From positions 3,596,001 to 3,660,000 of the forward strand of contig NZ_CP151657.1 in the NCBI RefSeq assembly GCF_038405225.1: DNA of 64,000 nucleotides, written 5' to 3'. Shown here one piece after another: positions 7,940 to 16,717 of this stretch. A program made the translations under genes and the position numbers. The DNA is from Arthrobacter citreus. GTDB lineage: Bacteria; Actinomycetota; Actinomycetes; Actinomycetales; Micrococcaceae. Under the pieces are notes generated by a model. The model had not been told where the DNA came from. It made no database searches and saw nothing but the letters and a program-made list of their open reading frames with translations. How positions within the stretch are numbered: the stretch's first letter is position 1; the number at the start of each line of letters is the position of its first letter.

Positions 7940-8938
7940 ATGAGTTCCATCAACCGGAACTGGCTGCGCGCAGGCGCCGCAGTCCTTTTGGCACCAGCAC
8001 TCCTCCTCTCCGCCTGCGGCAGCCCCGACACCTCCGGAGACTCCGGTGCCGGCGCCGACGGCAGCGGCGGCACCCTGTCCATTGCCACCGGCGGAACCGG
8101 CGGCGTTTACTACCCCCTTGGCGGTGGTTTCGCCACGGTCATCCGCGAGAACATCGACGGCTACGACGCCACGGTCCAGGAGACCAACGCATCGGTGGAC
8201 AACGTCCTGCTGATCGCCAACGGATCGGCCCAGATTGCCTTCTCGGTGGGCGACGTGGTGTCCGACGCTGTGGAAGGCGTGGGGGAATTCGAGGGCAAGC
8301 CGCAGGAGATCTGCTCGCTGGGCAACATCTACAACAACTACCTCCAGGCCGTCACCGTTGACGGAACCGGCATCACCACGGCTGAGCAGCTGGAGGGCAA
8401 GGTGGTCTCCGTGGGCGCCCCGGGCTCCGCCACCGAAGTCGGTGCCCTGCGCATTCTCGAGGCCGCCGGCGTCGATCCGGACAGCGTGGAGCGCCGCCAG
8501 CTCGGCGTCGCGGAAACCGTGGCCGCCCTGCGCGACGGAACCATCGACGCCGGATTCTGGTCCGGCGGGCTGCCCACCGGCGCGCTGATCGACCTGGCCA
8601 GCGACGGCGACATGGTCCTGCTGCCCATCGGCCAGTACGCCGAAACCATGGCGGATTCCTACGGTGAGTACTACCTGGCCGAGGAAATTCCGGCCAACAC
8701 GTACGAAGGCCAGACCGAAGCAGTCCAGGCCATCGCATCACCGAACCTGCTGGTCGCCAGCCCCAAGATGGACGAGCAGCTGCAGCAGGACATCGCGGCA
8801 GCGCTGTTCGACAACGTAGAAGAGCTGGAGAAGGTCCACCCCTCGGCGAAGGAAATGGATGCCTCCACCGCCGGAGACGTCTCCTACGTCGATACCTGCC
8901 CCGGCGCTAAGACCTACTTCGACCAGGCGGGAAGCTAG
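7940..8938 (+). CDS. TAXI-type TRAP transporter solute-binding lipoprotein
   Basis: 332 residues. A lipoprotein signal peptide (AAVLLAPALLLSACGS, lipobox LSAC) anchors it outside the membrane. The mature part begins LSIATGGTGGVYYPLGGGFA, the TAXI-family glycan-like substrate loop. VGAPGSATEVGALRILEAAG and DAGFWSGGLPTGALIDLA follow, both typical of TAXI receptors. The start at 7940 follows AAGGAGAAATCC. It captures the substrate for the permease two genes on. TAXI receptors commonly bind glutamate, 2-oxoglutarate or other dicarboxylates, which suits the downstream C5-acid enzymes. Confidence 0.92.
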   Translation: MSSINRNWLRAGAAVLLAPALLLSACGSPDTSGDSGAGADGSGGTLSIATGGTGGVYYPLGGGFATVIRENIDGYDATVQETNASVDNVLLIANGSAQIAFSVGDVVSDAVEGVGEFEGKPQEICSLGNIYNNYLQAVTVDGTGITTAEQLEGKVVSVGAPGSATEVGALRILEAAGVDPDSVERRQLGVAETVAALRDGTIDAGFWSGGLPTGALIDLASDGDMVLLPIGQYAETMADSYGEYYLAEEIPANTYEGQTEAVQAIASPNLLVASPKMDEQLQQDIAAALFDNVEELEKVHPSAKEMDASTAGDVSYVDTCPGAKTYFDQAGS

Positions 8939-8943
8939 GCACC

Positions 8944-9459
8944 ATGCGCCGGCCGGCCGCCGTCGTCCTGGTGCTGGGCCTGCTCGGAGCCGGAGCCGCC
9001 GCGGGAATCGCGGCGGCTGCCGGCCAGCAGGACCGCCCTGCTGAGTGGACCCTGAGCATCAGCAACGACGACGGCGAGCTGGCCGCGGTGCCCGTTGACG
9101 GCGGCTCCTTTGCGCTCAGCTACCGGAACTCCATTTACGGAACCGTGGCCGAGGAACGCTACGACATCCAGCCCGGGGGCAGCTATCTGCTGGTGCAGCT
9201 TGCCGCCGACCAACTGGCCGTACTGGAAGAGTATTACGCCGTTCCCGGGGCTCCGGAACCTGCGCAATCCGGGGACCGGAGAAGCTGGGTCGCAGCACCG
9301 GACCCCTCGCACCCCGCCGCCTTCACCCGGCTCTCCGTCGCCGCGACGGACCTCGGCCGGCGAACGGTCCACGCTGACGGCGCACCTCCGCTGGAACTGT
9401 GGACGCTGGTCGATGACGGCGATCCCTTCGTGACGCTAGAACTCAAGGAGAACCCATGA
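8944..9459 (+). CDS. DUF1850-type TRAP accessory protein
   Basis: 171 residues with an N-terminal signal or anchor helix (AAVVLVLGLLGAGAAAGIAAAAG) followed by a beta-rich domain. The core pattern SLSYRNSIYGTVAEERYDI-like (here FALSYRNSIYGTVAEERY) is typical of DUF1850. These small proteins sit between TAXI receptor and permease genes in many bacteria, and the same order is seen here. It starts 5 nt after the receptor stop and overlaps the permease by ATGA. Role in transport is inferred from location only. Confidence 0.75.
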   Translation: MRRPAAVVLVLGLLGAGAAAGIAAAAGQQDRPAEWTLSISNDDGELAAVPVDGGSFALSYRNSIYGTVAEERYDIQPGGSYLLVQLAADQLAVLEEYYAVPGAPEPAQSGDRRSWVAAPDPSHPAAFTRLSVAATDLGRRTVHADGAPPLELWTLVDDGDPFVTLELKENP

Positions 9460-11645
9460 ACAAGCGAGAACGCGGCAACGGCGCCGTCCAGGCCCGGGGC
9501 GGCACCGCCCGGCGCACCACGGATGACCCGCTTCGCCGGTCCGAGCAGCTCGGCCATGAGGGCGACGACGAAATCGTCAACCCCCTCGAACGCGGAAGCG
9601 TGGTTGACGAAGAGGCCCTGATTGCCGAATTCGAAGCGGAAAAACCTGCCCGGCAGCTCAGCGGCGTTCCCGCCACCGTCATCAAGGCCCTCGGAGTGGG
9701 GCTGTCCCTGTTTGCGCTGTACTGGGTGTTCCGCCCGATGCCCACCCAGTTCTATCTGCCGATGTTCCTGGGGCTGGGGCTGGCCATGACCTTCCTCGTG
9801 TACCGAGGCTGGGGCCGGTCCGAAAAGGCCAAGGAACAGGGCCGCTCCGATAACCCGCACATTGCGGACTGGCTGCTGGCAGTCATTGCCCTGGTTCCGT
9901 TTGTCTACATTGCCTCCGATTGGGACGGGTTTTTCCGCCGGGCCATCACCCCCACGTACCTGGACCTGTTCATGGGGATCATCGCCATCCTGGTTACCCT
10001 GGAAGCATCCCGGCGCACGGTCGGCATCCTGGTTCCGCTGGTGGTGCTGGCCTTCTTCGCCTATGCCTCCTTCGGCAGCATGGTGCCCGCGCCCTTCAAC
10101 ACGTCGGACTTCAGCTGGATCCGCCTGGTGGGCCACAACGTCATGGGAACGCAGGGCCTCTTCGGGGTGCCCACCGACGTGGCGGCGTCGTACATCATCC
10201 TCTTCACCATTTACGGCGCCGTGCTTGCCTCCTCCGGCGCCACCAAGTTCTTTATTGACCTCTCCTTCTCGGCCTTCGGGCAGTCCAAGTCAGGTCCGGG
10301 CCGGACCGTAACCCTGGCCGGGTTCCTCCTGGGCACCGTGTCGGGATCCGGCGTGGCCACCACGGTGACGCTTGGCGGTATTTCCTGGCCGCTCCTGCGC
10401 AAAGCCGGATACCCGAAGGAGCACGGCGGCGCCATCCTGGCCGCGGCCGGCATCGGAGCCATCATGTCCCCGCCCACGCTGGGCGCTGCGGCGTTCATCA
10501 TCGCGGCGCTGCTGGGCGTGTCCTACCTGCAGGTCCTCATCTGGGCGACCATTCCCACGCTGCTGTACTACTTCGGCATCATCCTGGCCATCGAGATGGA
10601 CGCCCGCCGGTTCAAGACCAAGGCGGTGGACTTCGAGGTCAAGCCGATCGGGCGGCTCCTGCTGCGCTTCGGATACCACTTCAGCTCCCTGGCCGCGATT
10701 GTGGTGTTCATGATGATGGGCATGACGCCCTTCCGCGCCGTCGTTTATGCCACCGGGCTGGCCTTCGTGCTGAGCTTCCTGGACAAGCAGTCATGGATGA
10801 CCCCGCGGCGCATCTGGGATGCCCTGGCCGCCGGCGCCACCGGCGCGCTGTCCGTCATCCCGGTCATGGCCGCCGCCGGACTGATCGTTGGCGTGATGAC
10901 CCTGACCGGGCTGGGCCTGAAGCTGGCGAACATCATCGTGGACTTCGCCGGAGGCAGCCTGCTGCTGACCGCGGTGTTCTCCGCGATCTCGGTGACCCTG
11001 CTCGGACTGGCCGTTCCCGTAACCGCCAGCTTCATCATCTCCTGGGTCATCATCGGGCCGGCGCTGCAGGACGTTGGTGTTCCGGCCTTCGCCGCGGCCA
11101 TGTTCATCTTCTACTACTCAGTCCTCAGCGAAGTTTCTCCGCCCACTGCGCTGTCCCCGTTCGCGGCGTCGGCGATCACGGGCGGCAAGCCGATCCAAAC
11201 CATGTGGCTGACGTGGCGCTACACGCTCTCGGCGTTCCTGGTCCCGTTCATCTTCGTGATGTCAGGACCCGGCATCGGACTCCTGATGCAGGGTGGGCCG
11301 GCCACGGTCCTGCTCGCGCTCGCCGTTTCCCTCGTGGCCGTTGCCGCACTGGCGGTGGCCACCGGCGGCTGGCTGTTTGGGCTGGCCCGCTGGCCCGAGC
11401 GCGTGCTGCTGGGCCTGGGTTCGCTGCCGATGCTGGTCATGGAACCGATGTACATCGGAATCGGCCTGGGCATCATCGGTGTCGGCGTCCTGGTGCACCT
11501 GATCGGGCTGCGGTCCCGGGGGGACGATCCGGAGGCGCCGCAGCGCGAGCGTGCCGGCACGCCGCCGGCCGCCGTCGTACGCCGGGGCAGCCACAAGGCC
11601 CCTGCGCCGCCTGCCCCGCTGGCTCCGCCCGCCGCGGAACTGTAG
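9456..11645 (+). CDS. TRAP transporter fused permease (DctQM type, TAXI class)
   Basis: 729 residues. An acidic cytoplasmic N-terminus of about 65 residues precedes roughly four spans equivalent to the small subunit. A large DctM-like domain follows, with TVSGSGVATTVTLGGISWPLLRKAGYPKEHGGAILAAAGIGAIMSPPTLGAAAFIIA, the hallmark TRAP motif. A second half repeats the pattern (FYYSVLSEVSPPTALSPFAASAITGG). The C-terminal 60 residues are a Pro/Ala-rich tail. It would drive ion-coupled uptake with the lipoprotein encoded two genes upstream. The start overlaps the previous stop (ATGA), implying coupled translation. Confidence 0.92.
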   Translation: MNKRERGNGAVQARGGTARRTTDDPLRRSEQLGHEGDDEIVNPLERGSVVDEEALIAEFEAEKPARQLSGVPATVIKALGVGLSLFALYWVFRPMPTQFYLPMFLGLGLAMTFLVYRGWGRSEKAKEQGRSDNPHIADWLLAVIALVPFVYIASDWDGFFRRAITPTYLDLFMGIIAILVTLEASRRTVGILVPLVVLAFFAYASFGSMVPAPFNTSDFSWIRLVGHNVMGTQGLFGVPTDVAASYIILFTIYGAVLASSGATKFFIDLSFSAFGQSKSGPGRTVTLAGFLLGTVSGSGVATTVTLGGISWPLLRKAGYPKEHGGAILAAAGIGAIMSPPTLGAAAFIIAALLGVSYLQVLIWATIPTLLYYFGIILAIEMDARRFKTKAVDFEVKPIGRLLLRFGYHFSSLAAIVVFMMMGMTPFRAVVYATGLAFVLSFLDKQSWMTPRRIWDALAAGATGALSVIPVMAAAGLIVGVMTLTGLGLKLANIIVDFAGGSLLLTAVFSAISVTLLGLAVPVTASFIISWVIIGPALQDVGVPAFAAAMFIFYYSVLSEVSPPTALSPFAASAITGGKPIQTMWLTWRYTLSAFLVPFIFVMSGPGIGLLMQGGPATVLLALAVSLVAVAALAVATGGWLFGLARWPERVLLGLGSLPMLVMEPMYIGIGLGIIGVGVLVHLIGLRSRGDDPEAPQRERAGTPPAAVVRRGSHKAPAPPAPLAPPAAEL

Positions 11646-11690
11646 AAGCACCGCTGAACTGTGGAACCATCCCCGAAAGGATTCCCGCCC

Positions 11691-12596
11691 ATGACCGCTC
11701 TTCCTCCGCCCCTGTCACCCGGGCTGTGGGGCGTGCTCGCCACGCCGTTCACCGGCAGCAGCTGTGCCGTGGACACCGATTCGCTGCGCCGGGAAGTGCA
11801 GCTGTACACCGGGTTGGGTGCTGCCGGAATGGTGGTGCTGGGCGTCTTCGGGGAGGGTGCCGCGCTCAGCTCGGATGAACAGGAACTGACCGTCCGCACC
11901 GCCGCCAGCGCCGCCGGAACAACTCCGCTGGTGGTGGGACTATCAGCGCGCAGCACCGCACCGGCCCTGGAACAGGCGGCCGTCGCCTGCCGTGCGGCAG
12001 GCAACAACCTGGCAGCACTGATGGTGCAGGCCAACAGTTCCAACCCGGACATGTTAACCGCGCACCTGACCGCCATCCACAACGCCACCGGAGCCGGCAT
12101 TGTCCTGCAGGATTACCCGGTGGCATCCGGGGTGACGGTCAGCGCGGATCAGATCCTCGCCGTCGTCGAGCGGTGTCCCTTCATTACCGCGGTGAAATCC
12201 GAGGCGCCGCCCACAGCCGTTGCCATAGCCCGGCTGACCCGGGGCACAACGGTGCCGGTATTCGGCGGGCTGGGCGGCGTGGGGCTGCTGGACGAGCTGG
12301 CGGCGGGTGCCGCCGGAGCCATGACCGGTTTCTCGCATCCGGAGGGCCTGCTGGCGGCTCTGGACGCTTTTGGAAGTGGCGGCTTTGACCAGGCCCGGGC
12401 CGCCTTTGCGCCGTGGCTGCCGCTGGCGAACTTTGAGGCCCAGCCCGGTGTGGGCCTTGCCCTGCGCAAGGAGGTGCTGCGCCGGCGCGGAATTATCGAC
12501 GAAGCGCTCGTGCGCCCGCCGGCGCCAAAACTGCCGCCTGAACTGGCCGCACTCATCGACGGCCACCTGGCCGCAGTCCGAACGGAGACCGTCTGA
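11691..12596 (+). CDS. Dihydrodipicolinate synthase-family aldolase/dehydratase
   Basis: About 301 residues of (beta/alpha)8 barrel. GVFGEGAALSSDEQELTVRTA matches the family GT/SGE loop. LQDYPVASGVTVS carries the conserved Tyr of the Y-P motif, and FITAVKSEAPP carries the Schiff-base Lys. True DHDPS is unlikely because the lysine-pathway residues differ and the gene sits in a catabolic operon. A pyruvate-releasing aldolase or 2-keto-3-deoxy-acid dehydratase is more likely. ATG at 11691 is chosen, with AAAGGA upstream; an in-frame GTG at 11661 is less likely. It overlaps the next gene as TGATG. Confidence 0.82.
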   Translation: MTALPPPLSPGLWGVLATPFTGSSCAVDTDSLRREVQLYTGLGAAGMVVLGVFGEGAALSSDEQELTVRTAASAAGTTPLVVGLSARSTAPALEQAAVACRAAGNNLAALMVQANSSNPDMLTAHLTAIHNATGAGIVLQDYPVASGVTVSADQILAVVERCPFITAVKSEAPPTAVAIARLTRGTTVPVFGGLGGVGLLDELAAGAAGAMTGFSHPEGLLAALDAFGSGGFDQARAAFAPWLPLANFEAQPGVGLALRKEVLRRRGIIDEALVRPPAPKLPPELAALIDGHLAAVRTETV

Positions 12597-13369
12597 TGGA
12601 TCTGGGTTTAGCGGGAAAAAATGTCCTTATTCCGGGATCAAGCTCCGGAATCGGGCTGGCAATCGCCCGTGCGCTCGGCGGTGAGGGCGCAAACGTGGTC
12701 CTGGCCGCCAGGCGCCGGGAGACTGTGGAAGCCGAAGCCGCCCGGCTGCCGTCCGCCGTCGGCCTCCATGTGGACCTGACCAGCGATGGTGCCCCCGAGG
12801 ATCTGGTCCGCCGCGCCGAGGAAGCCTTTGGCCCGGTGGACGTGCTCGTCCTGAACAGCGGCGGCCCACCGCCCGGCGGTGCCGCGGACATGAGCGCCGA
12901 GCAGGCCGCCGCAGCCGTCAACCAGCTGCTGCTCCAGCACATCCGGCTGACATCCCTCGTGCTGCCGGGCATGCGCCGCCGCGGCTGGGGACGGATCATC
13001 GCCGTGGGATCCTCCGGGGTGCAGCAGCCGCTGCCCAACCTGGCGCTGTCCAACATGGCCCGTGCCGGACTGGCCGGGTATCTGAAGACGCTGGCAGCCG
13101 AAGTGGCGGGGGACGGCGTGACCGTGAACATGGTCCTGCCCGGACGGATCGACACGGACCGGGTGGCATCCCTGGACGCAGCGGCCGCGGGCCGGTCCGG
13201 GAAGCAGCCCGATGAGGTCCGGGCAGCATCCGAAGCCGCCATCCCCGCCGGACGCTACGGGCGGCCGGAGGAATTCGCCGCCGTCGTGGCCTTCCTGGCG
13301 GGCAACCCGGCGTCCTATGTCACCGGCGAGCAAATCCGCTGCGACGGCGGCATGGTCCGCTCCTACTAG
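12596..13369 (+). CDS. SDR-family protein lacking the usual Tyr-X3-Lys
   Basis: 257 residues with a Rossmann fold (GSSSGIGLA, residues 14-22; cofactor side AARRRETVEA). NSGGPPPG replaces the normal NNAG (88-95), and Ser139 in VGSSGVQQP is present. At the place of YxxxK the sequence reads LSNMARAGLAGYLK (151-164), so the catalytic Tyr and Lys are not in their normal positions. This pattern recurs in an atypical SDR subgroup whose chemistry is poorly known. It could be a reductase using other residues or an NAD(P)-binding non-redox protein. Translation is coupled to the DHDPS-family gene. Confidence 0.85.
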   Translation: MDLGLAGKNVLIPGSSSGIGLAIARALGGEGANVVLAARRRETVEAEAARLPSAVGLHVDLTSDGAPEDLVRRAEEAFGPVDVLVLNSGGPPPGGAADMSAEQAAAAVNQLLLQHIRLTSLVLPGMRRRGWGRIIAVGSSGVQQPLPNLALSNMARAGLAGYLKTLAAEVAGDGVTVNMVLPGRIDTDRVASLDAAAAGRSGKQPDEVRAASEAAIPAGRYGRPEEFAAVVAFLAGNPASYVTGEQIRCDGGMVRSY

Positions 13370-13440
13370 CCATCCCGGCGGAGGCGCTCCGCCCGGCACT
13401 CCTGATGACCCGCACTGATGATCCCGAAAGGACAGCTTCG

Positions 13441-14325
13441 ATGAACTCCCGCATCCTGGAACTGTGTTCGATCCATGAAGCAACCTCCACCTTTGAACAC
13501 CCGCAGGAGGCTGCCGCCGCCGTGCATCCGGAGCGCGGGGTTGCCCTGGTCCGTAACCTGCTGCCGGGGTTCACCGGGGATCTGCTGGCGGTGCTCACCG
13601 GTGATCTTCTCGATGATTTGGAAGAAGCCGCCGGGAAGGCGGACGACGGCGTCTTCACCGACCCGGCATCCGTCACCTTCGGCGCCCCGTACCGGCACCC
13701 ACGCATGCTGTGGGGCATCGGGCTGAACTACGTGGAGCACGCATCGGACCTGTCCGAGGCAGTTCCCGATGAACCGGCGTCCTTCATCAAGGGCGACCAC
13801 ACCGTGATCGGCCCCGGTGAAGCCATCCCCATCCCGGAGCAGAGCAACCGCACCACCGCGGAGGCGGAAGTGGGCGTGGTAATCGGCCGGTACTGCCGCA
13901 ACGTGGAACCCGACGACGCGCTGTCCTACGCGGCAGGTTTGGTCCCGGTCCTGGACCAGACGGCGGAGGACATCCTGGAGCGCAACCCGCGCTTCCTCAC
14001 CCGGTCCAAGAACTTCCCCGGCTTCTTTTCGTTTGGGCCGCGGATTGTTCCGCTCGGAACAGCCGTGGGGGATGGGTCTCTGGGAGACATGGTGGTGTCC
14101 ACCGTTATCAACGGGGAGGTGCTGTGCACCAACTCCGTTTCCCACATGCGCTACGACCCGGCGTTCCTGATCAGCTTTCACAGCAAGGTCATGCCGCTTT
14201 ATCCGGGAGACATTATTTCCACGGGAACTCCGGGCGCCATCCGGATCCAGCCCGGAGACACCGCCGAATGCCGCGTGAGCGGTCTGCCGGCGCTGTCCAA
14301 TCCGGTGACCGGCTCAGCCCAGTAG
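13441..14325 (+). CDS. Fumarylacetoacetate hydrolase (FAH)-family enzyme
   Basis: About 294 residues. The metal site is visible as TAEAEVGVVIG (two Glu) and the later Asp in PVLDQTAED. MLWGIGLNYVEHASD and YPGDIISTGTPGAIRIQPGD are the other standard FAH motifs. Family members hydrolyse acylpyruvates, decarboxylate oxaloacetate or isomerise 2-oxo-ene-dioates; the sequence does not decide which. ATG 13441 follows GAAAGGACAG, whereas the in-frame start at 13405 has no support. It sits between the SDR and CoA-transferase genes in the same operon. Confidence 0.85.
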   Translation: MNSRILELCSIHEATSTFEHPQEAAAAVHPERGVALVRNLLPGFTGDLLAVLTGDLLDDLEEAAGKADDGVFTDPASVTFGAPYRHPRMLWGIGLNYVEHASDLSEAVPDEPASFIKGDHTVIGPGEAIPIPEQSNRTTAEAEVGVVIGRYCRNVEPDDALSYAAGLVPVLDQTAEDILERNPRFLTRSKNFPGFFSFGPRIVPLGTAVGDGSLGDMVVSTVINGEVLCTNSVSHMRYDPAFLISFHSKVMPLYPGDIISTGTPGAIRIQPGDTAECRVSGLPALSNPVTGSAQ

Positions 14326-14347
14326 TTCCACAGCAAGGAGATCTCCA

Positions 14348-15547
14348 TTGACCATGAACCCCAAGGCCCCGGACCCCGGTCCGGCCGGTCCGCTGCATGG
14401 CCTGAAAATTGCCGACTTTTCCCGCGTCCTCGCCGGACCGTACGCATCCATGATGCTGGCCGATTTCGGCGCTGACGTCATCAAGGTGGAAAGCCCCGCC
14501 GGAGACGACACCCGGTCCTGGGTTCCGCCGGTGGACGAGCACGGGGTGGGCACCTATTTTTCCAGCGTCAACCGCAACAAGCGGTCCGTGGTGTGTGACC
14601 TGCGCACGGAGGAGGGGCTTGCCGCGGCCAGGGAAACCGCGCTCGCCGCCGACGTCGTCGTGGAGAATTTCCGCCCCGGCGTCATGGAGCGGTTCGGGCT
14701 GGACTATGAATCGCTGCGCAAACACCGGCCCGGCCTTATCTACTGCTCCATCACCGGTTTTGGCGGAACCGGTGGTGCACACCTGCCCGGTTATGACCTG
14801 CTGGTCCAGGCCGTGGGCGGGCTGATGAGTGTCACCGGAACCCGCGACGCCGAACCCAGCAAGGTGGGCGTGGCCCTAGTGGATGTGGTCACTGGACAGA
14901 ACGCGGTGGTGGGCATCCTGGCCGCGCTGCGCTCCCGGGAGGAAACCGGGGCCGGCCAGCTGGTTGAGGTCAATCTGCTCTCCTCGCTCCTGTCGGCGCT
15001 GGTGAACCAGGCATCGAGCACCCTGGCCACCGGTGAACCGCCGCAGCGGATGGGCAATGCGCATCCCAGCATTGCTCCCTACGAAACCCTCGATACAGCC
15101 GACGGCCCGCTGGCCGTAGCCGTGGGAACGGACCGCCAGTTTGAGGCCCTGACCCGGCTGCTCGGCGTCCCGGAACTGGCGGTGGATGAACGCTTCCGGA
15201 CCAACGTGGTCCGGGTGGCCAACCGGGCCGAACTCAAGGATCTGCTCGAGGGCCGGCTGCGCCGAAAGCCGGCGGCAGGCTGGGCGGCCATCCTCAATGA
15301 GCAGGGTGTTCCCGCCGGCAAGGTCAACACCATCTCCGAGGCGCTGCAGCTCGCCGGGGACCTGGGCCTGGATCCCGTGGTCAGCATCACCGATCCCGCA
15401 AGCGGACGGACCAGCCGGCAGGTGGCCAACCCCATCAGGCTGTCCGCCACGCCCGCCGGCTACCGCCTCCCGCCGCCCGGACTCGGCGAGCACCCCAACG
15501 CACGTTTTGACAGTGTGGCCCTGGCCGCCGCTCCTACCCGAAAGTGA
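14348..15547 (+). CDS. CaiB/BaiF-family CoA-transferase, probable glutarate activation
   Basis: 399 residues, class III CoA-transferase. LHGLKIADFSRVLAGPYASMMLADFGADVIKVE is the N-terminal signature. RNKRSVVCDLRTEEG, VVENFRPGVMERFGLDY (with the catalytic Asp expected in this class in GYDLLVQAVGGLMSVTG) and HPSIAPYETLDTADGPLAVAVG complete it. TTG at 14348 has AAGGAG 7 nt upstream and is preferred over ATG 14354. The next gene is a glutaryl-CoA dehydrogenase, so the likely reaction is transfer of CoA to glutarate, as in human SUGCT. Substrate is inferred from context. The stop overlaps the next start. Confidence 0.88.
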   Translation: MTMNPKAPDPGPAGPLHGLKIADFSRVLAGPYASMMLADFGADVIKVESPAGDDTRSWVPPVDEHGVGTYFSSVNRNKRSVVCDLRTEEGLAAARETALAADVVVENFRPGVMERFGLDYESLRKHRPGLIYCSITGFGGTGGAHLPGYDLLVQAVGGLMSVTGTRDAEPSKVGVALVDVVTGQNAVVGILAALRSREETGAGQLVEVNLLSSLLSALVNQASSTLATGEPPQRMGNAHPSIAPYETLDTADGPLAVAVGTDRQFEALTRLLGVPELAVDERFRTNVVRVANRAELKDLLEGRLRRKPAAGWAAILNEQGVPAGKVNTISEALQLAGDLGLDPVVSITDPASGRTSRQVANPIRLSATPAGYRLPPPGLGEHPNARFDSVALAAAPTRK

Positions 15548-16713
15548 AGACCATGACCGACAGCACCGATCTCCTGGATATCGATTCCCTCCTCAGCGCC
15601 GGGGAACTGGCCCTGCGCGGCCGTGTGCGGGCCTTCGTGGACGCCGAGATCCGCCCCAACATTGCGCGCTGGTATGACAACGCGGAATTCCCGCTGGAAA
15701 TCGTTCCGCACATGGCGGAGCTGGGGCTGCTGGGCATGCACCTGCAGGGCTATGGCTGCCCCGGACGGAGCTCAGTGGAGTACGGGTTGGCGGCCCTGGA
15801 GCTGGAGGCGGGGGATTCGGGGCTGCGCACTTTCGTCTCCGTGCAGGGATCGCTGGCCATGAGTGCCATCCACAAGCATGGTTCCGAGGAACAGAAAAAT
15901 GAATGGCTGCCGCGCATGGCTGCCGGAACCGCCATTGGCTGCTTCGCGCTGACCGAACCGACGGCGGGATCCGATCCCGGCAACATGCTCACCTACGCCA
16001 GGCGCGACGGAGATGACTGGATCATCAACGGCGCCAAGCGCTGGATCGGCCTGGCCTCTGTCGCCCAGGTGGCAGTGGTGTGGGCAATGACCGACGACGG
16101 CGTCCGCGGCTTTGTGGTGCCAACCGACACCCCGGGCTTCAAAGCCACGGCCATTACGCAGAAACTGTCGATGCGCGCCTCCATCCAGTGCGACATCGAA
16201 ATCACCGACCTGCGCCTGCCCGGAAGCGCCATGCTGCCCAAGGCGAAAGGACTGCGCGGGCCGTTCGAATGCCTGAACGAAGCGCGCTACGGCATCATCT
16301 GGGGAGCCATGGGCGCCGCCCGGGACAGCTACGAGGCTGCACTGGGGTACGCCACGGAACGCCTGCAGTTCGAAAAGCCGCTGGCCGGATACCAGCTCAC
16401 GCAGGAGAAGCTGGTGAACATGGCGCTGGAAATCAACAAGGGAACCCTCATGGCCCTGCAGATTGGACGGCTCAAGGATGCCGGACGGCTCCAAAAACAC
16501 CAGATTTCCGTAGGCAAGCTCAACAACTGCCGCGAAGCAATCGCCATTTGCCGGGAAGCGCGCACCATTCTGGGCGGCAACGGCATCACGCTGGACTACT
16601 CGCCGCTTCGGCACGCGAACAACCTGGAATCAGTGCGTACCTATGAAGGCACCGATGAGGTCCATCTGCTGATCCTGGGCCAGCACATCACGGGCATCCC
16701 GGCGTTCCGGTAA
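15544..16713 (+). CDS. gcdH: Glutaryl-CoA dehydrogenase
   Basis: FAD acyl-CoA dehydrogenase of about 386-389 residues. It resembles mammalian GCDH throughout: GLLGMHLQGYGCPGRSSVEYGL, DSGLRTFVSVQGSLAM (the substrate-binding Arg), GCFALTEPTAGSDPGNM, LNEARYGIIWGAMGAA, and VRTYEGTDEVH with the catalytic Glu. It oxidatively decarboxylates glutaryl-CoA to crotonyl-CoA, passing electrons to ETF. Either GTG 15544 (overlapping the previous TGA) or ATG 15553 is the start. Adjacent to the CoA-transferase, it completes a two-step glutarate route. Confidence 0.9.
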   Translation: MKTMTDSTDLLDIDSLLSAGELALRGRVRAFVDAEIRPNIARWYDNAEFPLEIVPHMAELGLLGMHLQGYGCPGRSSVEYGLAALELEAGDSGLRTFVSVQGSLAMSAIHKHGSEEQKNEWLPRMAAGTAIGCFALTEPTAGSDPGNMLTYARRDGDDWIINGAKRWIGLASVAQVAVVWAMTDDGVRGFVVPTDTPGFKATAITQKLSMRASIQCDIEITDLRLPGSAMLPKAKGLRGPFECLNEARYGIIWGAMGAARDSYEAALGYATERLQFEKPLAGYQLTQEKLVNMALEINKGTLMALQIGRLKDAGRLQKHQISVGKLNNCREAIAICREARTILGGNGITLDYSPLRHANNLESVRTYEGTDEVHLLILGQHITGIPAFR

Positions 16714-16717
16714 CGGG

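Noticed and set aside
9234-10136. 300-codon minus-strand open frame
   Set aside because: Antisense to the DUF1850 and TRAP permease genes and without recognisable content.
11691-12596. True dihydrodipicolinate synthase (dapA)
   Set aside because: Operon context is catabolic, and the DYPVASG and GEG motifs are those of the wider aldolase/dehydratase family rather than DapA.
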